DNA from: Eledone cirrhosa
Lineage: Eukaryota; Mollusca; Cephalopoda; Octopoda; Eledonidae
DNA: 64,000 nucleotides
Assembly: GCA_964016885.1 (NCBI GenBank)
Contig: OZ024741.1
Span: 26,271,935-26,335,934, forward strand
Direction of reading: 5' to 3'
Shown: in pieces, positions 1-9,500 of the stretch
Layout: each line of letters starts with the position of its first letter
How positions within the stretch are numbered: the stretch's first letter is position 1
Notes under the pieces: model-generated
Told to the model about the DNA's origin: nothing
What the model saw: the letters and a program-made list of their open reading frames with translations, nothing else
Databases searched by the model: none
Position numbers and translations under genes: made by a program

Positions 1-34
1 TAGATTAATGTGCTGTGGTGTGCTTTGTTATACC

Positions 35-216
35 AGCCTGTTCCTAGCCAGGAGAATCGACTCGGACGTTAGCAGACACAGTGTTCGGGTGGGTGGTTAG
101 AGGCTGTGTCCGATGTCAGTCCATTGATCCCGCCCCGGGTGTAAACGAAACGGGAAGCCTCCCGGTGGATCGTGACTGGTAGCGATTAGCGGTGGATGTG
201 ACGCACTACCGGCAGG
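35..216 (+). pseudogene. LTR retrotransposon integrase fragment
   Basis: This 182-bp piece is nearly identical to 27107-27288 of the plus-strand LTR element, which is the zinc-finger end and first part of the integrase core (CVRCQ motif, then the AVDVTHYR region with the first catalytic Asp). A 1-nt insertion after the CAGTGTTC stretch breaks the frame. It ends abruptly at a GGCAG/CAG junction with the LINE that follows. No LTR is visible next to it, so it is an orphan fragment. Confidence 0.85.
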
Positions 217-2585
217 TAGATTATATCCTTACCAGAAGACGTGACAGAGTGTCTGTTGTAAACACTAAATCTCTCCCCCATGAAGAATGCACCTCTCAAC
301 ATTGACTCATAATTAGCGACCTCATAGTCAGGATGAGACATTCTCGAAAACAGAAGAGGACTATCCTCAGGAGAAAAATATGGAAGCTAAAGGACCCCAC
401 AGCCAGTATTAAATTTAAAAGCATATTACTTGATGTTTTCGACAGTAAGGAAGAGCAATTAGAGTCGTACAATATAGAGGAACAGTGGGAATTCCTGAAA
501 GCAAACCTGCTGATGGCGACAGATGAAGTCTGCGGCTGGAGCAGGCCTATAGGCAGGAGGAGAGTAACGTGGTGGTGGAACAGTAAGGTGGAGGAGTCAA
601 TTAAGGCCAAAAAGCAGGCTTGGAAAGTATGGCGGGATGGGGGAAGTAGAGAAGACTATCAAGTGGCCAGGAGGGAAGCTAGGAGACAAGTGTACTTCGC
701 AAGAAGGGAAGCAGAGGAAAGAAAGTTCAAGCATGTTCTACAACGCGAGGACCAAAAACGTGAGTGTTCAGGATTGCTAGGCAATGTGTCAAGGAAAACT
801 GTGATATTGTCGGGGAGAAGTGTGTCCTTAATGATGATGGTGTACTTGCCATCACTGACGCTGATAAGAAGGTAGCTTGGAAGTGTCACTACGAAAGGCT
901 ACTAAATGAGGAGAACAAATGGGAGAAAGACAGTCTCCTCCACATCGATCCAATAGAGGGACCAGCAGTGCTAGTTGAAGGTAGTATAATAAGTAAGGCA
1001 ATCAAAGATATGAAGACGGGTAAGGCGGCTGCGCCTTCGGAAATAGTTGCTGAAATGCTGAAAGCATCTGGAACAGTGGGACACACTATGGTCACCGGAT
1101 AGTAAACCAAGTCATACAGAATGGGGTTGTTCCGAAGGATGGCGTAGCAGCATCATCATTAACTGCTACAAGGGTAAAGGAGATGCCCTACATATGGGTA
1201 ACTATAGAGGCATTAAATTAATCGACCAGGTCATGAAGGTCACAGAAAAAGTAATAGCGCAACTAATCAGAGAGCGAATTGATCTAAATGCAATGCAGTT
1301 CGGGTTTGTGCCATGTAAAAGTACCACAGACGCTCTTTTCATTGTATGACAACTACAGGAGAAGTACCTAGCTAAAAGTAAACCCCTATACTTAGCTTTT
1401 ATCGACTTGGAGAAAGCCTTTGACAGAGTTCCCCGTTCCATTATCTGGTGGGCTATTAGAAAACTAGGTGTTGATGAATGGCTTGTGAGAGCTATACAAG
1501 CCATGTATAAAGAAACAGTCAGCAAGGTTAGAATTAACAATGAATATAGTGAAGAGTTTAGCGTCAAAGTTGGTGTTCAACAGGGCTCCATTCTTAGCCC
1601 CTACTATTTATTATTGCCCTTCAGGCTATAACAGAGGAGTTCAAGACCGGCTGCCCATGGGAACTCCTATATGCAGATGATCTAATGCTCATAGCTGAAT
1701 CAATGGCTGAACTAGAGAAGAAATTCCAAACATGGAAGCATGGCCTAGAATCAAAAGGCCTTCAAATTAACCTGTCTAAGACCAAAGTTCTAGTTTGTAG
1801 GAAGGAAAATAGGGCACCGGTCCCATCCGGGAAATGGCCATGCTCAGTGTGTAGGAAAGGAGTAGGCATAAACTCCATTTTATGTCCCAAATGCAAAGTA
1901 TGGGTGCATAAAAGATGTAGTGGGATCACAGGTAAGCTAACTAAGAATATAGATTTTATATATGGCCGGTGCTCTGGTGCAATAAGTAGCAGCAAGTGCC
2001 CACAGAATACTAGCTCATTCCATTGCACAGATGGTTCTATAGAATAGTGGACACCTTCCGTTACTTGGGTGACAAAATCAGCAGTGGTGGAGGGTGCTCT
2101 GAAAGTACAGTAGTTAGAGTCAGAACTGGATGGAAAAAGTTCAGAGAGCTTATACCACTATTAGCTAAAGGGTTCTCTCTAAAAATGAAAGGCAGGCTGT
2201 ATGATGTCTGCATACGAACAGCAATGTTACATGGCAGTGAGACCTGGGCATTGTGTGCAGAGGATATACGCAGACTGGAGAGGAACGAAGCTTGCATGCT
2301 CCGCTGGATGTGTAATAGTAATATACGTGAACGGCAAAGCATAAACGAACTAAGGGAAAAATTAGAAATAAGAGGGATCAGATGCTGTTTATCGAGAGAA
2401 GACTACGTTGGTACGGTCACGTGATGCGCATGAAAGACGACAGCTGTATAAAAAAGTGCAAGGCGTTAAAAATAAACGGTAGCCACGGAGTAGGCAGACC
2501 CAGAAAAACCTGGGACGACTTGATAAATTCCGACCTCACACACTTACACCTCTACAAGACAATGTCACTGGACCGAGATCTTTAG
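214..2585 (+). pseudogene. LINE ORF2 remnant: endonuclease end, reverse transcriptase, zinc-finger insert, C-terminal domain
   Basis: The reading frame is in at least six pieces (about 214-780, 764-1102, 1407-1631, 1685-2047, 2023-2424, 2382-2585), so no intact protein is made. RT landmarks are visible: the FIDLEKAFDRVPR motif near 1400-1435, VGVQQGSILSP near 1570-1600 and the catalytic YADD at 1670-1681. After the RT comes a cysteine/histidine motif, C-x2-C-x10-C-x2-C-x4-H-x2-C, at about 1840-1920, which looks like a PHD-type zinc finger. The C-terminal part (YLGDKISSGGG..., LHGSETWAL..., RRLRWYGHVMRMKDD, GRPRKTWDDL) is the usual tail of this LINE group. An in-frame TGA lies in the endonuclease remnant near 305. 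ORF1 and most of the endonuclease are absent. Confidence 0.85.
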
Positions 2586-2998
2586 TGCTACACAGTGTTG
2601 TGCGTTCTAATATTGCAAAACTAAAGCTCCAATTCCAAGCTTTTATTCAATATCTAGAATATAAAAACAGTAATTAGTCTTGAAGAAATATAACAATAAT
2701 ATTTGTAAGAAAAGAAAGATATGCAATAAAACAAAGTTATATTGAGGATAGATGAACTTCATAACACACAGTAATACAGAAGACCCGCCTTATCTAAGTA
2801 CAAAGTGAAACCTACCACAGTCAGTAGGCACCTCTAACAAAAATACACCCCCGTCCCACTACCCCCATCCCATCCACACCGCCACTTTCAATGTAAAGTT
2901 ATGTTGGTACCACAACATCCAGTCTGAAACAAATGAGGTCGTGTAGGTGTCACGACAAAAAACACACACTCCACGCTGTAATGTGGCCGTGTAGGTAA
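2586..2998 (+). mobile_element. LINE 3' UTR, first part
   Basis: AT-rich sequence, then a segment (from about 2768, CAGTAATACAGAAGACCCGCC) that matches 34670-34880 downstream of the second LINE copy. It ends inside the GTCGTGTAGGTGTCACGAC motif of the LINE tail, where the LTR element has inserted. The 3' UTR continues at 6436. Confidence 0.75.
2994..2998. repeat. Target-site duplication GGTAA, left copy
   Basis: GGTAA directly abuts the LTR boundary at 2999 and is repeated at 6431-6435 directly after the other LTR. Five bases is the usual Ty3/gypsy target duplication. Confidence 0.9.
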
Positions 2999-3252
2999 TG
3001 TGGTTAGAAAAAGCTATCTCACTTACCGCTTTTCATAGGCGCCGCTAAACTCCACTGCAGGTTACTCCTCTTCCACGTGCGTCCAACTGCTTAGCACCGG
3101 GAGCTGCCCAAAACTCGCGTCCACACCGTTTGCTGGTCACCACTAGAGAGAGGCCCTCTGCTGGCCCTTCCGGTCGAGCATCCTTCCGGACAAGCACCCT
3201 TCCGGCCGAGCACTCCCCGCTTCCGGCCACCGCACGCCACACCATACCCACA
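2999..3252 (-). repeat. 3' LTR of the minus-strand element (254 bp)
   Basis: On the minus strand it begins TGTGGGTATGG and ends TTTCTAACCACA, the canonical TG...CA form. It matches the other LTR (6187-6430) except for scattered substitutions and about 10 bp (around CTCTGCTGGC) that the other copy lacks. Confidence 0.93.
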
Positions 3253-3327
3253 CGCCACCTCTGATCTCAAGGATCAATTTCCCCCTCGTCCTTCTGCATA
3301 TGAAAGTCTGCTGTCCAGGTTGGTGGT

Positions 3328-5424
3328 TTACAACTTCGTTGCGATCTCCGTAGTGTTGGGGCAGCACTTTGGGTTTCCTCTTCCTCGGAGTCCGTTGACA
3401 GTGATTCTTCTTACATCCAGGGACACATTGTTCTTTGAATTTACGGCCGTCACCGTTCCCCTTCCCCATTGAGATGTGCAACGTGCATCTGGGGGCTTAA
3501 ACCAGAACCCCTTCAGATCTGACTCGGTCAGCCGACACACGGCAGCTATCTCATCCTCTACCTCCTCCGGCGCTTCCATCCAGGCTTTCTTCACTCTAGT
3601 TAAGATGTCCGCCCTATTTTTCTCTGAGGGCACGAAAACTACGCTCAGCTTCAGGTCGAACTCGGTGGCCAGCTCTCCTAACGTTCCCAGGCGGCGCTTC
3701 ATCAGCATCTCCGCCGCGCCTCTCGTTCGCACTCTCTTCTCACTGGTGAGCACTGATCTTACCCATCCGAGTACAGTAGCTGAGTCGGTGCGTATCTCGA
3801 TGGTGCGCAGCCTCCACCGCAGGGCGAAGTTCACCCCTCTCAACACCGCGTCCAGCTCGGCCACATTGATGTGGTTGCAGTCGTCCTTCTTTCTAAGCCA
3901 GGCTGCATCCTCGACCTCAACACCTCCTATCTCCAACGTGACACCCAGCGCTATGCTGCTGGCATTGCACCATACGGTCCCGCTCTGTGATTTGGGAACA
4001 TACCAGCGTCCCCACACTGGGTCGTCGGCCTTCACCCTCCCCACAATCTCCTGCATCATGGCCACCGTCCTCTCTCCCACTCTGTCACTCCAAGTCACCC
4101 CTACCGCTCGTCTCTTGACATAGCTGCATGCCGTCCGGAGCCACCCAGCGATCGGGTAGTGACCCACCAGCTTTCCACACACCGAGAAAAGCTCCCGCCT
4201 ACTCATACTTGGGCCCAGTTCCGGAACTTCGTTTCCCCTCTGGAATACCAAAACGCCCGTCCTGTCTCGCCGTAGCCTAAGTCCCAGCGCGGCTCCTCCC
4301 TCCAATGCTTCTGATGGCTTCGCAGTCAGTCCATACCTCCGTAAATGGCTCGTGACCTCCGCCGCCGACACCACCGACTCGTCCACTAGGATGTCGTCAA
4401 TATAGGAGTTAGTAGCCCTCTTTATCTTGTCGGCCTTCCCCAGAACGGTCTTGAGGACCGCCGCCATGATCTTCGGTGCGGAGCTCAGCCCGAAACCGAG
4501 CCTGGTCAGGCAATATGTCCGGCCCTTATACCTGACCAGCTGATACTGCCAGAGCTTCTCATCTATATGCAACTGCAAGTATGCCGACTTTAATCCACGA
4601 TCGCTGAACCCCCCGTCATGCATCTCCACTCACGCAGGGTTTCCCCACAGACATCCGTGACCTCGCCACCCGTGTGGCATGACACGTGCTCGTTCAGCTC
4701 CCGATAGTCCAGCACCGGCCTCACCTTGCTCTTCGTGGGTTGCACCACCGCCATTAACGGCAATACTCCGCACTTCACCTCCTCCTTCCAGGGAAGCAGT
4801 ATGCCCTCTTCGATCCATCTCTCTACTTCTCGCTCGAACTCGCTCCTAGCGTTTCCCTTCAATGTGTGTTGATAGCAGCCCACTTTGGTCTTCAGTGTTG
4901 GTGGTTCTCCCTTCCAGTACCACTCAACAACCCATCGCTGCTCATCAAACACGGCCTTGAAGTCTTTGTCCTGCACAGTGTAAGCGGGGTATTCCTCCTC
5001 GTGGGCCTTCTAGTTCTCATGACGTGCACTCACAGCGCATACCGATGCAGCGGCGCCAAACAACACACCGACATTGTTCACCGTGACGCCTCCTAGACGG
5101 CCAATCGCGTCCATGCCCATAACCACGCCGATCCCATCCACCACACTGTCTACCACAATGGCGGAAAGCCTTATCCTCCTTCCCCGTACCGCTATTTCCA
5201 TCTCGCTGCGACCTCGGCATTCAATTTTCCTGCCGTCGACTGCCCTTACGCTGCTCTTCCCTCCCCACCTCTGCGCCACCCTCGCGGTCACCAGTGTCGT
5301 CGTACAGCCCATGTCCACGAGGGCTCGCTGTGGCTTCCCCCTCACGAAGACTTCCACCACGGGCAGCGCCGCTACTCGTAAGGGGCAACTACCGGCGCAG
5401 TAGTTCCCCTTGGATCGTTTCCCT
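3328..5424 (-). pseudogene. Broken pro-pol: protease, reverse transcriptase, RNase H, integrase tail
   Basis: Protease, RT and RNase H were one frame, -1 relative to gag. The protease has LVDMGCTTTLVT where aspartic proteases normally have D-T/S-G, so the active site is altered. A stop (CAG to TAG relative to the sister copy) follows near 5010. The RT has the VRPVLDYRELNE region, LKSAYLQ, LGFGLSSAP and the catalytic YIDD; a 1-nt deletion just before LKSAYLQ splits it (frame change near 4585). In RNase H a 3-bp deletion turns the WCGDASS motif into WCNASS, removing the first catalytic Asp. After the ESDLKG motif the sequence jumps to the integrase C-terminal tail (WFKPPDARCTSQWGRG), so the integrase zinc finger and DDE core are gone. 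Non-functional for transposition by itself. Confidence 0.9.
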
Positions 5425-6133
5425 GGTCGCAGTTAGTAGCGAGGTGGCCTGGTCGCTTACACCGGTAGCAAATTATCTCCGGCTTCGACTCTCTACAGTC
5501 TCTAGCCATGTGCGGGCCCTGGCACCGAAAACAGCGCCCTCTAAACGTTCGCGGGCGACCACGTGCTGAGGTTGCCTCCCTTTTACCATTTCGCTGCCAG
5601 GTGTCCTGAGCCTCCGTAGTTGCTATCGCCGCAACACTCTTTTTGGCATCTTCCGCTATGATCCGGGCTTGTTCCACCAGTGAACGCATTTCCATCTCTT
5701 TATAACCCGGGACTTGCTGCAGTTTCACCGCTATGTCGTCTGGAAATCCATTGACGAACGCCAACCGCACCGTGTGTTCGCATTCCACCTGGTGACCAGC
5801 CAACATAGCCAACCGCCGTATTTCCGCTGCGAAAAAGTCGATGTGCTCACCATTCCACCAGTTTCTCGACAGCTTAGCAAAAGCCGCCAACGGTCCCTCG
5901 GCGAATGCATCCATCAGACGCCTCTCAATCTTCTGCGCATCTCTTTGGCTGTGCTCGTCCAACTCAAGGAAGAGTACCAACGCGTCCCCCTCGAGGTACA
6001 GTGCCATGAGGCCGGCCACGTCCTCTATCTTCTGCAAGCTTGCGACCAGCCGAACCTTCCGCAGCCAAGCGCCAACATCACCTTCCCCGGTAAATGCCCT
6101 GATAGCTTCGTTCATCCGTAGTCTTGTCGCCAT
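5372..6133 (-). CDS. gag: Gag polyprotein of LTR retrotransposon (intact ORF, 253 aa)
   Basis: A single open frame from ATG (MATRLRMNEAIRAF) to TAG. The N-terminal two thirds is a helical capsid-like region (about residues 10-150) with no obvious motif. The C-terminus has two zinc knuckles: C201-F-R-C with His and C213 (CX2CX3HX4C), and C222-x2-C-x4-H-x4-C235 (CX2CX4HX4C), which bind nucleic acid in retroelement nucleocapsids. A GGGAAAC heptamer in the zero frame spans codons 237-239, followed by a stem-loop, so ribosomes can slip into pro-pol. The sister gag at 24457 has a 2-nt deletion, so this is the better copy. The protein would assemble particles around the element RNA; whether it is expressed is unknown. 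Confidence 0.88.
   Translation of the reverse strand: MATRLRMNEAIRAFTGEGDVGAWLRKVRLVASLQKIEDVAGLMALYLEGDALVLFLELDEHSQRDAQKIERRLMDAFAEGPLAAFAKLSRNWWNGEHIDFFAAEIRRLAMLAGHQVECEHTVRLAFVNGFPDDIAVKLQQVPGYKEMEMRSLVEQARIIAEDAKKSVAAIATTEAQDTWQRNGKREATSARGRPRTFRGRCFRCQGPHMARDCRESKPEIICYRCKRPGHLATNCDQGNDPRGTTAPVVAPYE
5382..5423 (-). promoter_or_regulatory. Programmed -1 ribosomal frameshift signal, gag/pro junction
   Basis: On the minus strand, G GGA AAC (5423-5417) is in register with the gag codons. It is followed by 7 nt (GATCCAA), then a stem GGGGAACTAC paired with GTAGTT-G-CCCC (one bulged G) around a 7-nt loop. The -1 frame opens about 20 nt upstream, after a TAA, and runs into the protease. All three parts of a standard -1 signal are present, and the sister element at 25162-25203 has the identical arrangement. 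Confidence 0.85.
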
Positions 6134-6186
6134 CTTCTGATTTGTCTTGCGGCAAGTGTTTTTTTTTTCCAGTCGCCGAAATAGCT

Positions 6187-6430
6187 TGTGGTTAGAAAAA
6201 GCTATCTCACTTCCCGCTTTTCATAGGCGCCGCTAAACTCCACTGCAGGTTACTCCTCTTCCACGTGCGTCCAACTGCTTAACACCGGGAGCTGCCCAAA
6301 ACTCGCGTCAACACCGTTTGCTGGTCACCACTAGAGAGAGGACCTTCCGGTCGAGCATCCTTCCGGCCAAGCACCCTTCCGGTCGAGCACTCCCCCGCTT
6401 CCGGCCACCGCACGCCACACCATACCCACA
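6187..6430 (-). repeat. 5' LTR of the minus-strand element (244 bp)
   Basis: Same TG...CA ends as the LTR at 2999-3252 and about 10 bp shorter. Just inside it (6130-6186, minus strand) lies a short leader with an A-rich tract and the gag start. No standard TGG-type primer binding site starts exactly at the LTR edge; the sequence there is AGCTATTTCGGCGACTGG. Confidence 0.92.
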
Positions 6431-6435
6431 GGTAA
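6431..6435. repeat. Target-site duplication GGTAA, right copy
   Basis: Direct partner of 2994-2998, abutting the LTR end at 6430. Confidence 0.9.
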
Positions 6436-6621
6436 CACGGTAAAAACCTCCCAGTCCACACTGTAAACGTGGTTGGTGTTAGGAAGGGCATCCAGCCGTA
6501 GAAAACCCGCCAGACAGTCCTATGCGAGCAAGACAACCACTCTTGCCTCAAGTGGGAAATTCCCGCCCAAACCCATGCAAGCGTGGAAGATGGACGTTAA
6601 ACGATGATGATGATGATGATA
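6436..6621 (+). mobile_element. LINE 3' UTR, second part, ending in (GATGAT)n
   Basis: This continues the LINE interrupted at 2998. The CCAGTCCACACTGTAAACGT block, the GGAAGGGCATCCAGCCGTAG block and the AACCCATGCAAGCGTGGAAG block occur in the same order at 34920-35098 behind the second LINE copy, and both end in a GATGAT tract. About half a dozen separate copies of this tail occur elsewhere in the window. Confidence 0.8.
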
Positions 6622-6660
6622 TACATACATACACACATATACATATATACAAATACACAA

Positions 6661-7146
6661 TCTCTGGGAGGGCTCTGTAGAAACAGTAGACAGCTTCTGC
6701 TACCTAGGTGACCGAATTAGCAGCGGAGGTGGGTGTTCAGAAAGTACAATAACTAGGGTAAGAACGGGATGGAAGAAGTTTAGGGAACTACTACCACTGC
6801 TAGCTGCAAAAGGCTTCTCCCTCAAAATGAAAGGCAAACTGTATGATGCGTGTATCCGAACAGCGATGTTGCATGGTAGTGAGACCTGGGCGCTGAAGCT
6901 GGAAGACTTACGTAGATTAGAGAGAAACGAAGCCTGCATGCTCCGATGGATGTGTAATAGTAATATACGCGAACGGCAAAGCATAAATGAATTGAGAGAG
7001 AGACTGAGCATAAGAGGAATCAAATGCTGTGTGCATGAGAGGCGGTTGCGTTGGTATGGACATGTGATGCGTATGAAGGATGACAGCTGCATAAAAAGGT
7101 GCAGAGCACTAGAAGTCGACCTGGGATGAGGTCATAAAAACCGACC
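6661..7146 (+). pseudogene. LINE C-terminal domain fragment
   Basis: About 485 bp related to 2035-2525 of the first LINE. It encodes the YLGDRISSGGG region, KGKLYDACIRTAMLHGSET and RRLRWYGHVMRMKDD nearly without interruption, then is truncated after the GRPRKTWD-type region (TGGGATGAGGTC). It has no RT and no 3' tail. It is preceded by an ATAC/ACAT microsatellite. Confidence 0.8.
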
Positions 7147-7414
7147 TTACCTATATAAAACCATATTTATTTTATACATATTTATACAGATAAAATACAT
7201 ATATATACATATATACACACATATATATATGTATGTATGAAACTTAATTATTCGTGTAATGCGACTCCTGTAACGTTTTTAATAATTATTTGATATTACT
7301 TACCTTATACTATTCTTATCTTTTGCTTTTGCGTTTGTTGACATATTCCCTGGAGAAAAATGGCGCCAAACTTTTCCCTTTGAAAGAATAATGTGATTGT
7401 GTTCACGTGATATA
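7147..7414. other. AT-rich intergenic sequence with TATACA microsatellite
   Basis: An ATACATAT-type simple repeat at about 7160-7230, then unremarkable sequence in which I see no gene. Confidence 0.5.
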
Positions 7415-7576
7415 TAGCTGTCAGTCGTGAAAGCAGCCGATGAAAGCAGGCGAAGGTGACGTCATTCGTCATCGTTTATTTCCGTATTACTACCACCAAG
7501 TAACTCCACTTACGCGTGGTAGTAATACGGAAATAAACGATGTTTTGCTTTCATCGGCTGCTTTGACTGACAGCTA
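7415..7576. repeat. Fold-back MITE (imperfect inverted repeat)
   Basis: The left arm 7415-7496 (TAGCTGTCAG ... ACTACCAC) is the reverse complement of the right arm 7516-7576 apart from about 20 extra bases in the left arm (7449-7470) and a small indel. The spacer is 19 bp. It would form one long hairpin. No ORF lies inside. Confidence 0.8.
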
Positions 7577-7702
7577 ATAGCGTTGTAGTGCCTAATGATC
7601 TCATGTGTATTTTTCAGGCGTTGTTGACTAAACTAAAGTAGAGATAGATTTTTTAAAGAAATATTAATGAAGGAAAGCTGCTGTATTTGGACTGATGTAT
7701 TA

Positions 7703-8013
7703 ATTATTTACGGCGGTAGATTGGCAGAATCGGCAACGTACCGGAGAATATACCTTACGGCTTTTGTCCCATCTCTTTACGTTCTTGGTTCAACTTTACA
7801 GCCGGTAGATTAAAGTACCAGTTAAGTACTGGGGCTATTTAATAGAAATTGCTGGTCTTGGGCCTAAGTTAGGAGCCATTACGTCCCTTAACGATCTGAG
7901 TTCAAATCCCGCTGAGGTTGACTTTGCCTTTCATCCTTACGGGGTCGATAAAATAAAGTACCAGTAATGCACTGGGTAATTGCTGGCCTTGTGCCAAAAA
8001 GTAGAAACAATTA
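7703..8013 (+). mobile_element. tRNA-derived SINE, rearranged
   Basis: A head-like piece (GGCGGTAGATTGGCAGAATCGG) is followed by a partial repeat, then the SINE body. The body has the B-box-like GAGTTCAAATCCCGC, the central TTTCATCCTTACGGGGTCGA block and the tail ending GTAGAAACAATT. The same order is seen intact at 11680-11872. The internal part near 7790-7860 is disordered, so this may be two nested copies. Confidence 0.75.
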
Positions 8014-8295
8014 TTTACTATCAACAGCTAACAACTCAACACAAACATTTAGCGGTGTAAAATGTTCACTGTCCCCCTTCAAATGTATTGCCGCTATACT
8101 ATCGACTTATGTTTATATTGAAAGGGGTACATGGACGGTTCCTGGTGGAGAAAAAACAAACACACTATGTGCCAAAATATGTTGAAGTTCTAACTGAAAT
8201 AAAGAAATAAAAAGAAATAAAATATCAGAAAGGTAACATTGAAGATTTTGTGGTGCTAAAATATATTGGTTATTATTAACAATAGCTGCCCAATT

Positions 8296-8343
8296 CATTA
8301 CGTATATATATATATATACGTATTAGGGTTCTATTGAGGGCTC

Positions 8344-8393
<50 letters not shown>
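8296..8393. repeat. (TA)n and (GA)n microsatellites
   Basis: TA runs at about 8303-8320 and 8348-8376, then GAGAGA to 8393. Confidence 0.9.
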
Positions 8394-8394
<1 letters not shown>

Positions 8395-8955
8395 TTTCCA
8401 CTTATTTTAGCATTACCAAGCGGTTTCATAGACGTAAATACATCAAATTCCTTCAGATGTTTTTATATATACGAGCGTAACGTATGGAATGAATATGGTG
8501 AAGCTGACAGGATATTTTTTTCGTTTTCTTCATACGATATCTATTATAGTCGAAGCTAACTTTAATCTAAATATCACACACTCACGTACACAAAAATCAT
8601 TTGAAAAAAATTTATTTCGTTTCATTTAGCGAACTTTGTTTTACTTTTGTAAAGTTGCGAAAGTAAGGACTAGCCTCACATACAACAAGCATGTGAATGG
8701 CGTGGTTTTACTCTCTACAACATAAACGTTTCTCTCCGTAACGTGTGGTTATTTCATCTCCACTGCTGGTCCTATCATACAGTAGTAAGTGTTTTTCTCT
8801 AGTTTTAATGTTGGATATTATGTTGACCAACACAGTAGAGTGCCGGTCTTTCAATTATTTACTTTCGTCTTTTTCGTATTTCTCTTTATAGTTGTCTTAC
8901 CCTTTTCCGAAGGTCGAATGAAAAAGTGTCAGTAATATTTTTGTTTTAAACAAGG
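8394..8955. other. Unassigned AT-rich sequence
   Basis: No recognisable gene, repeat head or splice-flanked open frame was seen. Confidence 0.4.
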
Positions 8956-8956
8956 T

Positions 8957-8958
<2 letters not shown>

Positions 8959-9005
<47 letters not shown>
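8959..9005. repeat. (TA)n microsatellite
   Basis: An almost uninterrupted TA run with one TTTA break. Confidence 0.9.
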
Positions 9006-9009
<4 letters not shown>

Positions 9010-9019
9010 GTAATAATAG

Positions 9020-9315
9020 GGAATTTTATTACATTTATAGCAGCTAGAAATACAAACATATAATCAATTAATTATTGCTAGGAACCTTATAAATATAATA
9101 CACAAAAATATACAATCAAAGCGAAAAAAATATCCCCATCAATTCAACAACACTAAGAGCGTCAATCGACCACACACAACAAGGGGCATCGGAACTTTTT
9201 GAGGCAAGCCAACACACCGACAGCATTACCGCGAGTGATGACGAGGCTAAAGCGCTGAAACAACCAAGTGCCCTCACGGGCATCGCCTGATACATAAGTA
9301 AGGCGAGCCACTAAC
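9020..9315 (-). repeat. Dispersed repeat family X, minus copy
   Basis: The reverse complement matches 36490-36800 (blocks GGCTCGTCTTACC, GGTGATGCCCG, GTTGGCTTGCCTCAAAA, AGGTTCCTA). A partial copy is at 22785-22965 and a diverged one near 13030-13100. There is no coding potential; it may be the end of an unidentified transposon. Confidence 0.65.
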
Positions 9316-9329
9316 GAGGCACCATGCTA

Positions 9330-9500
9330 GCAAATTTGGGGGAACGGCAAAGTTGATTAAATCAACCTCAATACTTGTCTGGTACTTTATCTTAGTTGGC
9401 CTCGACGGGATTTGAACTTGAAATGTAAAGAACTAGAACAAGTACCGCAAAGATCCGACGCTCTACCACTTCTGACAATCCACCACACTTTTCAATAATA
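9330..9500 (-). mobile_element. tRNA-derived SINE, diverged minus copy
   Basis: It contains the GGTACTTTAT tail block, CGGGATTTGAACTTG (B-box complement) and CGACGCTCTACCA (A-box complement). It is more diverged than its neighbour. Confidence 0.7.

Larger units (their letters stand above)
214..2998 (+). mobile_element. Non-LTR retrotransposon (LINE), 5'-truncated; body, interrupted by an LTR element
   Basis: The element begins at the very end of an apurinic-type endonuclease domain (VDYILTRRRDR, then a SQH..LIISDL segment). It runs through a reverse transcriptase and C-terminal domain and into a 3' UTR. The 3' UTR is cut at 2998 by an LTR retrotransposon and resumes at 6436. Comparison with the second copy (33.2-35.1 kb) and with a third C-terminal fragment (6.66-7.15 kb) defines the unit. 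The clade is uncertain; the C-terminal domain resembles RTE/BovB-like and related LINE families. Confidence 0.85.
2999..6430 (-). mobile_element. Ty3/gypsy-like LTR retrotransposon, minus strand, integrase deleted
   Basis: Two near-identical LTRs bound the element and a 5-bp duplication flanks it. Read on the minus strand the order is LTR, gag with two zinc knuckles, protease, reverse transcriptase, RNase H, integrase C-terminal tail, LTR. Compared with the sister copy at 24085-28267 about 660 bp holding the integrase zinc finger and catalytic core are missing; the junction is near 3505. Other lesions are a nonsense codon after the protease, a 1-nt deletion in the RT near 4585 and loss of an RNase H catalytic Asp. 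It lies within the 3' UTR of a LINE. The gypsy assignment rests on gene order and the 5-bp duplication; the lineage is not determined. Confidence 0.92.

Noticed and set aside
3476..4123. 215-codon open frame on the plus strand (and 26455-27093 minus)
   Set aside because: Antisense shadow of the RNase H/RT coding sequence, in both copies of the LTR element.
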